Below the pieces are notes generated by a model. The model was given only the letters and a program-made list of their open reading frames with translations, did no database searches and was not told where the DNA came from. A stretch of 64,000 nt of DNA, taken from contig NC_079373.1 in assembly GCF_021018895.1 (NCBI RefSeq), forward strand, positions 14,666,501-14,730,500, read 5' to 3'. The stretch comes from Seriola aureovittata. Its lineage: Eukaryota; Chordata; Actinopteri; Carangiformes; Carangidae. Of the stretch, positions 53,028 to 64,000 are shown piece after piece; position 1 is the first letter of the stretch; each line of letters starts with the position of its first letter. The translations under genes and the position numbers were made by a program.

Positions 53028-53417
53028 CCAAACCTCCATGTAGGAAGCATGTAGCAGAGGAACAGGAACTGATGCTGGGCTATTAATCGAAACACAGACA
53101 TCATTATTGCCTCATTTCAACAGTACAACACACATACAATACACACGTTGCAACCTGCAAAAAAATCGCCTTTCCATACATTGGATTTATTCCAAAAATA
53201 GATATAATGTTTATATATACTGTTTACATTTATATTACGCTTACATATTACCAAGAATAGTCACAACCTAATACAGGTTCAAATTTCACAATATTACATT
53301 TAAACAGCTCTGAGGGTGATATGAATTGGTATGTGCACATCACTGTGTCTCGCAGGGATTTTTTTTTTTTGGCGCATGTACAGATATGGTTGTGTGTACA
53401 CTTGTGCATATCACAGT

Positions 53418-53451
<34 letters not shown>

Positions 53452-54771
53452 TGTGTGTGTGTTACACAGGTGTGCTTTCTTTGTATCTGCATACCTCTCC
53501 TTTGACCTGAGAATGCACTCTGTACCTTAGGCAGAGCTCACACACTCACACACACACACACACACGCACACACGCACACACACACACACACACACATACA
53601 CACGCACACACAAACGCACGCACACACACACACAAACACACGCACACACACACCTCTAAACTACATGAATCTGTCAGAGGTTTGAGGAGAAAGTGAGACT
53701 TCATGCTCCAAATCAACAAAAAGAGAGCATTAATGTTCCACATGATAAAAGCAAAGAAATCTTACTTGGACTGAGACTTGGACTGGATGTTTGAAAAAAA
53801 AGCCAAACTATTGTCACTCACGCATTTGCACTAATAAACTGTCTGCCTGGCATGTACATTGAAATGCTGAAGACTAAATGGCAGCTAGCTTTGCAAGCAT
53901 CTTGGCTTTTGTAATCTTGGCTGATTATTTGAATACAGTATTCTTTACTAAAGTGTAAACATGAAATGCTGTGCTAGAAAAATTCACTGGGCTGTGACTT
54001 AATGCCCAGAGAGCAGACATGCTCAAACAATCTGAAATTCTGATGCTGAATTTAATAAACGATTCAAATTTCAGACTGATGTGTTTGTTTTTCTTTAGAT
54101 TAAAGTGCACCAGCTGGCACGCAGACACTCAGTGTCACCTCTGCTCATCACAACAAGCAATTGTGTTTTACTATCCTAGGTTCAATCGAAACGTTACATG
54201 TAGAAATAGTTTGTGTGTGACACAATTTAGCTTTGGGGGTCTTGCACAATGAAATGTTCTTTAAAACATACATTCTCCTTTAAGCGGATCTGATTTAATT
54301 ATGTCATGAGGTACAGAAGAGACATCAATAGCCCATGTGTAGATTTGTGGCATACAACATACATACTGTTAAGGGCTGTTTGACATTAAGGATCTTCGGA
54401 CACAAAAAACGGCTTTGAAGAGCTGCTAATAGGAAGCAAAGGTGGCATGGCTGTTTGTTGAATGGACTGGTGATAAGCGTGTGTGTGTGTCCCTGTACCG
54501 CATTGTTAGGCCGGTCCATTAGTAGAGGGCTCCGTCTCTCTGTAAGGTAAAAAAATAAAGGACAAAATTCCGATAAGTCTAGTTTTATCTGCCAAGGATC
54601 TGAGCTGTACATTACACCTGTGTTTGAGAGGTCAGAAATGCCTTGTAGAGTCTTGTAATAGGACTCGTTAATGAGAGGTGCTTTACCAGGGATTTGAAGT
54701 ATTTGTCTTGTGTGGTGATGTTTCCCCTACTTAATTCAGGTACATGAACATATAATCACACAGACACACAC
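50057..54771. other. Region between ppp6r2 3' end and mob2-like start, microsatellite-rich
   Basis: No coding exon was recognised. The right part is probably ppp6r2 3' UTR. Candidate minus-strand AATAAA signals lie near 52440 and 51186. The left part must hold the mob2-like promoter; no TATA box was evident. Microsatellites: GT 51106-51141; CA 51357-51420, 51690-51750 and 52963-53026; GT 53417-53462; CA with CACACG variants 53537-53653. Confidence 0.6.
52570..52700 (-). repeat. Dispersed fish repeat fragment
   Basis: The piece reads GGATTAATTGATTCATTGTT, then TGGTCTATAAACTGCAGGAA, TCGTTTTGTCTGACCAACAG and TCCAAAACCCAAAGATATC. I recognise this as the best preserved part here of the percomorph element also seen at 7690 and 28102. 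Confidence 0.65.
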
Positions 54772-57700
54772 TTACTGTGTGACAGCAGTCGACTGGTTAG
54801 ATGGACTGGCAGTAGTTGGGTTGGGACAGTCTCCATGTTGTTGTTTCTCATCGCCTTTCCCTTTGTCTTTCACAGAGAGCCCCTCTATTGGCACCTTAAC
54901 CGCTTCACTACAAAAAACACAAATAAACCAAGTAGAATGATGCCAGGGGATTCTCACCTGAACTGAAATCATGGAGCCTAAGTACAGATTCAGGAGGCTG
55001 CTACTGGCTGAACTGCACCACAGTTGTAAGTTTTCAACTCAGTCCACACTGGTCATTACCATGTCCAGTGTGCACAGCAACCCGTGTATCCATTGTTCTT
55101 GTACTGCTAAGACATAGCAGGCTGTGACTGACCAAAATCAAACTCAGTTAGGCACAAAGTTTGCAGGGTTTGTTCAAATGTAGTTACTCTCAAATTCCAA
55201 GTAGGATCTATTTAAATGTATCATGCTCACAAATGCACTGTTTGTTAGTAACTTGCTAATGTATTGATTTGTTAGAAAGTTGATATGTTGGATTGGTAGC
55301 AACTTTTTGTTCATAGCATGCTATCTGATAAACTGTTAGTAGTGTGGTTGCTCTGAAAGAAAATGAATCATATCAACTCGAGTCTTGTCAATTTTAGGAC
55401 TGAGACAAGAATTGTCTGTATCATATAACCACGATGAGTAATCATACACTTCTCCCAGTTTTTGGTGTAATTGCCTATGTAAGGGAAACATTTTTTTTTT
55501 TTTTTTTAAGTATATTTTTTGGGGCCTTTTTTTTTTTTTTTAATGCCTTTATTGGATAGTATAGTATAGAGAGACAGGAAAAAGGGAGGCAGAGAGAGGG
55601 GGAATGACATGCAGTAAAGGGCCATCCGATGCAGGATTCGAACCGGGGCCGACTGCAGCGAGGACTGTAGCCTCTGCACATGGGGCGCCTGCTTAGACCA
55701 CTACGCCACACGACACCCCAACCACTTGATTTCTAAAATGCTGACAGGAACGTTTCATGCTGGGTGTCGTCATTGAGACCAATGGAGTTTGGGTATCACA
55801 GAGTCAAGTTGAGAATATGGGATGAGCTGGGCATAGGGACCTGCAGGTTCTCAAGTCACCAACTGTGGGTTAGTAAATTTTTTTATGAATTAGGCTTGGC
55901 CTTGACTATGGCACAAAGGATTGTTACTATAAGTTGTGTTAAACGCAACAAGCAAAAAAAAACATGTGGCACATTTGTGCTTCTGATGGCCTTTTAAATC
56001 CTTCATACAACTTCAGGAAAGCATTCCACACTCCAGAGTGAAAGACCTCAAGCACAACATACCGTCTGACTGCTGGTCTGAATACTCTGGAGTCAAGGGG
56101 AGATAGGAGGGAACAGACAGGAGGAGGACGATATCAGAAGAAAAACAGCGAAGGTGGAAGTAAAATTGTGCGGGGAAAAAGCTTGGAGGGGAAAGGGAAA
56201 GGAAGGCTCTATAAAAGCATGGAAGTACAATAGGAGAGGGAACGGGGGCACATCGCACCACTGAGATAGAGCCTGTCCTTCATTTGTTTGTGATCATGTG
56301 TACCTGGTGAAGACTGCCCTCTCATTTTTAGCGTCCACGGTGAGCCGGATGGTCTCTTTGCCAGCACCAGTGGTGATGGTCTCTGTGGTGACCGTCTCAC
56401 TGGATGTAGACTCCGTCTTGCCTTCTTCCTCGTCGCTGTCAGAGCTGCTGGAGGAAGAGCTGTCTGATGCCACCAGTGGAGCTTTTCTTGCCACACACAC
56501 ACTCCACACACATGCTGAAGAGAGTGAAAAGACATTGTCTGATCGTATTAGGTTGAACAGGCACTGTACACAAATGACATGCTTTCATTTTTACCATTCC
56601 TAGTTAATAGTCATGCTGCAGCAACTTACGGTTCTGGTTTGGTTTGGTGTTATCTGATCCGCTAAGCTCCGAGTCCACTGGAGAACTGCATCTGGGGCCA
56701 GTTTCAGAGCTGGGAATATATAACGCACTATCAGTACATAGTTATTTAAATTCATAGGTACATTTTTCTCATTATATTGTGTGTCTATGGTTGCCTGTAC
56801 CTAGGAATATTCTTTCAATGCATTCTCATGGAAAAACAAGTAACTGGGAAAGTCACCAGTTCTGCACAAATATCTTCTTCAACTTCTTCATCTGAGATTC
56901 TGGCTTTGTGATGCAGGCAAAGTTTATGATATATTTTCTAAATTACCAAGGTGTAATGTATCTATGAGTGTTTGGCTTTTTCAGTTCAATTCTTTCAATG
57001 TAACAAAATTATTATGCTGGGGCTTTTGTTCAAATACAATCTATCCTCAATTAATTGTCATCATAATTTCTTTATTAGTCCTCAGTATGCATTTCTGTAA
57101 TTACTAAAAAAAAAAGTATTGCAAAGTGATGAGTACTATATAATTTCACAATAGTTTAATCAAAACAAACCTTTAAGATGCTTGACTTATGGCAATTTCT
57201 CAAATAAGCTCCACATCTTTAGACCTCTCCCCGACTCACCAACAGAAAGGCTGGAAGTCTGTGAACTTGGCCCACCCTTTCTCCTCTGCATCTGTGGCAG
57301 CTGGTTGGGAGGCTGGAGTGTCCCACGCTGCAAAGCCCCCTCCTGCTGCAGGTGCCTTCGAGTTCACCTCCCCAAAGTCTGCTATCCAGCCAGTGCCTGA
57401 ATATGAACACAGCATCATACACACTCTGCAAGAGGCACTTACACAAAACCTGTTTTGGACCCGAGATATAGAGCAAAACAATTAAGCATAACTATACTAT
57501 ATAACATGTCTCACTCTTTGTTGCCTCAGTCTGGCCCTGGCTTGAGAAAGGATCCAGGCCATCTTTGGACTCCTCTCCTTCGTCTGAGTCCGAGTCGGCT
57601 GCTCTGTCAGAGACCTCAGTGCCAGAAGTTGCCGTCCTATCACAGGCCTTACTGTCTGCTTGGCTTTGGGAGGACTGTGACCCACCAAACCTTGAAACAA

Positions 57701-60700
57701 ACAAACCATTTTAGTGTGTTTGGTTTAACAAGGAAAATTGATTGAAATAAAGCATTCCAAATGTTGAGAGCATCTGTGTTTGTGCTTGTGTGTCTACCTG
57801 TTCCGGGACTTGGTTTGTGTTGCATAGTTGATCGCTTTCTCCTCCCAGATGTCCTCTTCATCATCATCAAAGGGCTGAATCCTCTCCTTGGAACAGGCCT
57901 CAAACACAGCTGTGTTGGCCTGCATAGAACAGGTGGGCAAAGTTTTAGCAATGTACATCAATATTAATAATGCCATCAAAACATTAAGAGGAATGCTAAA
58001 ACTTAAACATGAATTAATTTTGTTAGCATTGAATCAAATCAATGTTATGTGAACAAAAAGGTAAAACTGTCTGTGGAATATGTAAGTAGGCAACTGTAAG
58101 ATGGAGATATGTGGTGTCTGTGTCTATCCGTTTTTTCAGGTTGTTTTTGATATTTTTCTGCTCGCTGGTGGCCATAAAAATCATTAATGCATCCTTAAGA
58201 CATTTACAGCCCCAAAGAGTTACAGAAATACGAAAACTTTGCAGAACAAATTTGTGAATTAACTTATGTGACGTATGAAGACTGTTAATAAACTCACACT
58301 GTCCTGGCCTCCATCAATGTTGATATTTATCTCTGCAATCCGGTCAAACGTTGCCCTACAATAACCAGAGAAATCGCTCCGTCAACACACATTGGCGATT
58401 TTACACGGACAAATGGAGAGGAATATCAGTTCATTTACCCAATGCTGTCGTCGTGATCAGTAAACTCCTCATCATTGAAGCCAAACTGATCCACAAAGTT
58501 AGCCGTCATCTGCTGAATCTGGTAGTCTGAAAAGGCCTAAAACAAACATCACAAAGTTGGATCACCTTACTATAGCTGGTAATAGAAACCCTCAGTGTTT
58601 TTGTATGTGTGCGCTTATTTATGTGTACCTGCTGTATTGTCAGTTCTTTCGGAAAGGGGCTCTCCATATCATCCTCTGAGGAAGGACGCGGGTTTCCTGT
58701 GCCAACCTAAACAGGGAAGGATCACCACAAATGCAACAATTTAAGTTTTAAATGTGTGTATTACTATAAACAGCTACTGTAAATGTGCATGTGTGTGTGT
58801 CTACCAGGTCTATGGTGTTCTTCTTGTTGGTCTCGGACAGGGTCTGGTCCACAAAGGTTTCCCACCGCCCTCTATATTCTTCTGGCAGCTCTACATCCAA
58901 AACAAAAGAACAACAGCATTAAGAGTAATACTACAGCTGAGTGACACTTGCACCAATTTCTTCTTTTATTAAGACTTTCCTGCCTGTATGAATGTTTTGC
59001 AGAGTTAAAGTCCACACACACCTGTAATGAGGCCACTGATCTGTGTGTGAACTGGGCCCTTTTCCAGGTTGTGGACGACTGTGTTGGCAATCCTGGTCAG
59101 ATGTCCCATGTACCCTCTTCTCATACCACCTTCTGATCTGAAAACAGAAGTAACACACTTCAGTTTTTTCTGTTCATTTCTGCCCATAACCAAAAACAAA
59201 ACAGAGTCATCATCTCACAGGTCCTTACTGTATTTTATCATTTTCTTCCCAAGCCTCTAGAATCCTCTGGACAAGGTGGCAGTGCTGGAACAACTTGTGA
59301 AAGAAAAACATGGAGTCAATCAATTGTTTTAATTCAGAAAAGAGCAACCACAGTGGCCCATCCAGTAGATCAAATGCCACATAAGTCTCTTGCGTCAAAC
59401 ACATACAGAAACACCTACATGAGTCACCATTAAGTTATGTGCAGAGTTGTCAGGGGTGAGTGAAGTCTCCGATGTAGGGGTCTCAATCAAAGCCTGCTCT
59501 TGTGATGCATCCTGATGAAGCTTGAATTTCTCCTGGGATCCAAAGCCAGGCTGAAGTCTCATTTCATGGGCACAGGGCCGGAGGATTGCAGCAACACAAA
59601 GCTCCACTTGAAGGTGCAGGAAGTTGTTCCATGTGTACTTGAAGAACAAGTCCTGAAAAAAAAAAGCATATACAGTTTAAATAAATACAAATACATTAAA
59701 TATATTTACATTTTAAAGGGTCATTTAAAAAAATGTCACATTCTCAACATTGTACATTGAAATTGCGAAAGATGTTTTTGTTCATCTCACCAGAAGCAGG
59801 TCCATTGTATTGAGTCTGCAGAGTTCCTGTGCTACGACTGCATGGCTAGCAGAGCTGGTATACAGCAGAGAGGCGACTAGTCTGGCTACATGCAGACGTG
59901 TGTTCCCCAGTGGCTCCTCCAGCACACCCAGAGTAGTCAGCATAGGATTTCGCTAAACATGCACAAATCATACAGACACGCTTCCAATAAATGTACAAAT
60001 AGAGGGAATGAGAGGAATTTTGGAAACAACAGTCTAGCAGACAATCAAACATAATTACTGAACAAAGGGGCCTGCTGCACAGCAAACTCAACTCTGGACT
60101 GACTTAAAATGTCTCATTATTTATAGTATAGCATGTTCTCATTTTCTGCAAGTGAAAGAACTTGCACTTGGGTGTTTTGGTTTGGGGAAAGCCCTTACTT
60201 TGTTTTCTAACCTTTCATATCCCATGCGTTTGAATGGCACCTGGATGAATTGTACTGCTGTGCAGGGAATCTCAGATTGGTGTCTAAAGGTTGCATTGTT
60301 ACATAATGTTTCTTATTATGTTTTGCAATGTCAATACTGTATACCCCCTCCAAACAAAGCTAGAAATGAAGTTGCATTATATGTTATTGTTATGTCATCC
60401 TGCATGTGGCAAGTAATTAACTAAGAAGCCAATCAAAAGTCCCTTTAGTACAAACCAGGTATAGTAATTGATAAAGGATAATGTAAGATAATCCATTAAA
60501 AGCACTGAACTTTGTCACTTTAATGTTTAAACAAAATGAAAAAACAAAAATGCTGCAACATCTATGTTTATGCAGGAAATCTTTGTTTATCTACCTTGGG
60601 TGGCTCCAGAAGTAGCTGATGGAAGTGTGTCAGGTGTGGTTCGATGGCCAACAAAATGCTGCTGTTAATAGTGTAACTTCTCTCAAATCCCTGAGCATCC

Positions 60701-63557
60701 ATTACACCATCCACCCTATCATAAACACAGACCAAACATATATATCAAAACAGAAAATGGATGGCTAGAATGGTCAAACAAAAGAGATGTGACTAACTTC
60801 ACCTAGGTAAAATTTTAGAAATATAATTGAGGCCAGTGGTAGAATGAAAAATGACATTAGTGATAGTTATAAAACAAAATTAGACCGTGTTATTTATACA
60901 CGGTTTAAAATTACTTTCAAGTCTCACACTCACACAGGCCTCCTGATTTCCAGCAATGTGAGAAGTACTTGTATCCCATTGACGATACAGCTCTCAGTCC
61001 TCTCTCCTGAGAACATATTCTGCAACAACTGCTCCACAGACTCCTGCCTGTAGAAACACATGGAGTATATTGTGGTCTCCACATCCTTTAAAAGAGTGTG
61101 AACCTGTGTGTGGGTGTGGATCTGTCTGACTTACGACTCCAGCACAGTCAGCAAGGGGTCAGGCTGTGAAATCTCTTGGAGCTGATTGGCCTGGTCTCTG
61201 CTCAGACGAATGATGTCGCACAAAGTCTGAGATGCATTGGACTGCCTCTGTGACAGAAAAAACAAACACACATGGACATTCATTCTTGTAAACCGTTTTA
61301 TAATTTTATCATATATACAAATATTCAAATGCCCTCCTACCTCTTCATCTCTCTCAGGGTGAATGAGCTCTATGAGTCTCTGGGCAAGCTTCTCTTCATT
61401 TAGCCACTGTTGAAAAAACAAAATCCTACATTACGACTGGACACAATATCAGTGTGTAAACTGTAAAAGCATGAATGTGGGTCAATTTCTCTCATACAGT
61501 CAGAGTCTCAAGTCGAAGAAGAGGGGGCTCCACACAGCTGATAAGTCGTAGGAGCACATCCATCATGGCTGACGTATCAATATGCTTCAGGACCAAGGAA
61601 AGGAATCCCTCCTTCCGTCGTAGGAAACTAATCACCTAAACAAAACAGAGGAAACACCATGAAACAAAATATAAAACCGAAAATTGCTGTCCACACAATT
61701 AAGAACATGCAAATTCGCTGTCAACAGCTGTTAATGTTATCCTGAAAAGGTGGGATATTGTTTATGGAAAGACATGCTGATACAAAGGCTGATATTTCAA
61801 ATCCTGTGCACATGCAAGTACCAATCAGTCAGAATGCTCTTTTAATTCTTCTCTGTCAGTTTCTATATACAGCACATCTCAGTTATACTTTATTCAGTGT
61901 GTAGTAGTCATTTAGCTGCAGGGTTGAGCTTTTTAAACCTGTCACCAACAATAAGTGTCAATCAATTCATTACCAGCAGGTGTATCAAGTGGCTGTCTCT
62001 GGTAAGATTGGTGTCTTCAGAGTTGCCTCACTGAAAGTCTCATAGGACCACTTAGCAACAATATACTGTATCTGAAAAATGCATTAGCTAAACCCAAGTA
62101 TGCACACATATTCACAAACTGAAGCTAATGCAAACCATTTAAGTTGTTAAAGTTATCAAATGGAAATATCCTCATAGCCTGATACCAGCAGAGGTAAGTG
62201 TAAAAATATGTTTTTTAGTATGTGTGATTTCAGTGAACTGAGTACAGTGAGTAAAGTGCTACAGACCAAAGTGATGGTCAAGGACAGGGAGTGTTCAGAA
62301 TTGAACGAGAAAATCAATAATGTATGTCACAGCTTTTGGGACAGTTTTCAAGGTATGTTTCTCAAGATTGAACAAACTGTTCAGATGGACAGGCCAGCTG
62401 ACCTTGACTTCCTCAGGCCCCGCCACTGACTGAGTAAAAGCTGAGCTACGTACACTGCTGTGTGTTGGAACATCTGCATTCTGCCATTTCAAGAGGATTA
62501 AAACTTCACCACCATCTTGGCTGCGAGTAATTCACAGAGTGAGCAGTTTCCATTATCTTGCAGTAAGCACCCCTCAGACATTTCCTGAGGTAAATCATGA
62601 CAACACAAAAACATAGCTGTCTTCTCTGAGTATGCCCTTTGATTTACCCGTGTGAGTGTGTGTGTGTGTTACCTGCTCAGTCTTCCGTGTGATGAGGTTC
62701 CCAATTGTCTTGCTGAAGAAAGATGCCAGGAGGGGGTTAAGTGGGGACGGCTGCTCCAGGAAGGCATACAGAGTTTCCAACAGAGGCTCCTCATTACCCA
62801 GCTTATCATTGATCACTCCCACATCACACGTCAACAGCTCACATGCTATATTTGGATACCTGTAATAATTGAAGAGAACACACCTGGCAGTAAAACGAAG
62901 CAGAAACAAAATCAATATCTAATTTCCTACGTTAGTACACTGAGAGCGATAAACTGGAATAAAAACAACATTTTCTGGAACATGACTGCCCTGATTTTCA
63001 TAGGTTGATTATCAATAAGGCTATTAAGTAGTTTTGCTTTTTTTTTCAATGATTTAACAGTGATATGGTTATATAGTTGGATCAGTAACATTTTTTACAA
63101 ATCTGAGACCATTTAAGCGCTCAGCTCTACTACAAAATGGCAGGTAAGTGATATAATGTAGTGCACCACAGTACAGAATACTACATCAGCATATTCTGCA
63201 CAACAGCACCTACTTGAAGCGCTTGGTCTCCTCTACACCAGCAGGGGGCTCTGTAGTAATCATAAATACCAGCTCCTGCATGCACTGGTCCTGGCACAAG
63301 AACAGGAGAAGTCTACAAATCCATAACGACGAGAAAACACAAACCAGTTAGCACCATCAGAAATGACTGGAACTGAAATGTAATTATATTAATGTGCTGC
63401 TGATATGCTAAAGCTGACAATAAACAGACCTCCTGTTCTGAGCCTTGCACTCCTGCAGCACATCTTCCTCATCCATGAGCTCAGTGAGCGTGACATCCTC
63501 CTTGTCCAGTAAAGCCTCCAGATGAGAAGACGTGTGCAAGTCAAACTTCCAAAACAT
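54772..63557 (-). CDS. ppp6r2: Protein phosphatase 6 regulatory subunit 2 (SAPS2)
   Basis: This SAPS-domain subunit targets the PP6 catalytic subunit, with roles in NF-kB and DNA-damage signalling. There are 22 coding exons: 63557-63430, 63312-63214, 62859-62673, 61635-61498, 61406-61341, 61247-61135, 61047-60934, 60715-60595, 59952-59791, 59652-59419, 59293-59229, 59137-59022, 58890-58805, 58706-58629, 58536-58439, 58355-58298, 57919-57798, 57690-57515, 57396-57240, 56709-56630, 56514-56304 and 54907-54772. They total 2745 nt, 914 aa, with every phase closing. The start [20 protein letters not shown] is the family signature. SAPS blocks include [54 protein letters not shown] and [11 protein letters not shown]. 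Then come [36 protein letters not shown] (636-648 region), [14 protein letters not shown] and a Ser/Asp/Glu stretch (about 817-829). Choice of R2 over R3 rests on [21 protein letters not shown] and synteny with human 22q13. Confidence 0.96.
55527..55719 (-). mobile_element. tRNA-derived SINE in the last ppp6r2 intron
   Basis: On the minus strand a tRNA-like head carries an A box (TGGCGTAGTGG, 55708-55698) and a B box (GGTTCGAATCC, 55644-55634), followed by a tRNA-unrelated body and an A-rich tail (T runs at 55527-55541 and 55491-55507 on the plus strand). The internal RNA polymerase III promoter is well preserved. It is not a tRNA gene, because the region between the boxes does not fold into a cloverleaf arrangement and the body continues into a SINE tail. 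Confidence 0.8.
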
Positions 63558-63902
63558 GGCTGACGTTGCGGCGTCACATACACTTAGCTGCTGACCAAAA
63601 GAGGATGTGGCATGGGGATCAGTATCATGACTTTGTTTCATACATCTACAAATTAATGAATGATACTATTTTTAACTGTGTGCAGAACAATTCATTTTGT
63701 GATACAATACACCGTATGTTCTTACTTTTGGACAAGGAGTGGTACTCTCAGTCAGATCTTGCTAAACAGCCTTTTGCCTTATTGACATTGTATGGTCTGG
63801 ACATCAATCAGCATTAGCAAATTCACACAATGAAGACACAAACACACCTGCTTCACTCATACCAACACCAGACACACAAAACCAGGAGAGAATGTCTTCA
63901 AC
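63558..63902 (-). other. Probable 5' UTR exons of ppp6r2
   Basis: The coding exon appears to begin at 63587 after the acceptor TTTTGGTCAGCAG, leaving 30 nt of leader in this exon. An upstream non-coding exon 63902-63848 is bounded by a pyrimidine-rich TTTCTCATTTCCAG acceptor and a CAG|GTGTGT donor. The leader contains ATGTGA, a start codon followed at once by a stop, at 63579-63574. The main ATG has a good context (GCCATG). The promoter probably lies beyond the window. Confidence 0.45.
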
Positions 63903-64000
63903 CTGGAAATGAGAAATAAAACAAAAAGAAACAAATGTTGACAGAATCATTTCAAGGAGGATTTTCTCTGTCTTCCTTAGAGGCAGAAGAAGAATAGAAG

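Noticed and set aside
55633..55710. tRNA gene suggested by GGTTCGAATCC and TGGCGTAGTGG
   Set aside because: These are the polymerase III boxes of a SINE head; the sequence continues into a SINE body and A-rich tail.

Overview
This is a window of vertebrate nuclear DNA, almost certainly from a ray-finned (teleost) fish. The genes have many small exons with GT..AG introns. (CA/GT)n microsatellites are very dense. The dispersed repeats are of fish type: Tc1-like transposon fossils, an L2/Maui-like LINE 3' end, a tRNA-derived SINE and a mobile-element family with ATTAATCGAT-like ends. I joined exons by eye using splice sites and reading phase. In every gene model below the coding exons add up to an open frame that is a multiple of three.

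Layout, left to right. (1) 249-3862, + strand: the last exons of c2cd5, a C2-domain protein of GLUT4 vesicle traffic; its start lies outside the window. (2) 7001-12678, +: complete lmf2 (lipase maturation factor 2), 14 coding exons, 731 aa. (3) 13576-16622, -: complete miox (myo-inositol oxygenase), 10 exons, 286 aa, with all six di-iron ligands present; it converges on lmf2. (4) 17250-18675: a dead Tc1-like transposon. (5) 21870-28595, -: adm2 (adrenomedullin 2/intermedin), two coding exons split by a 6.2 kb intron. (6) 30746-42958: a 12.2 kb AT-rich tandem array of ~36 bp units with kilobase-scale higher-order duplications, the most striking object here. (7) 46851-50056, -: a complete MOB2-like kinase activator gene, five coding exons, 229 aa, beginning MGGCHS. 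(8) 54772-63557, -: complete coding region of ppp6r2 (SAPS-domain regulatory subunit of protein phosphatase 6), 22 exons, 914 aa, with a SINE in its last intron.

Read on the reverse strand, the order and orientation ppp6r2 > adm2 > miox > < lmf2 matches human 22q13.33 (PPP6R2, SBF1, ADM2, MIOX, LMF2). The differences are that SBF1 is absent between ppp6r2 and adm2, a MOB2-like gene and the satellite array lie there instead, and c2cd5 (human chromosome 12) flanks lmf2. The genes share no pathway and are not an operon; they are a conserved block of synteny. I found no tRNA or rRNA gene, no CRISPR array and no viral gene. The non-coding remainder is mainly microsatellites, UTRs and unassigned sequence.
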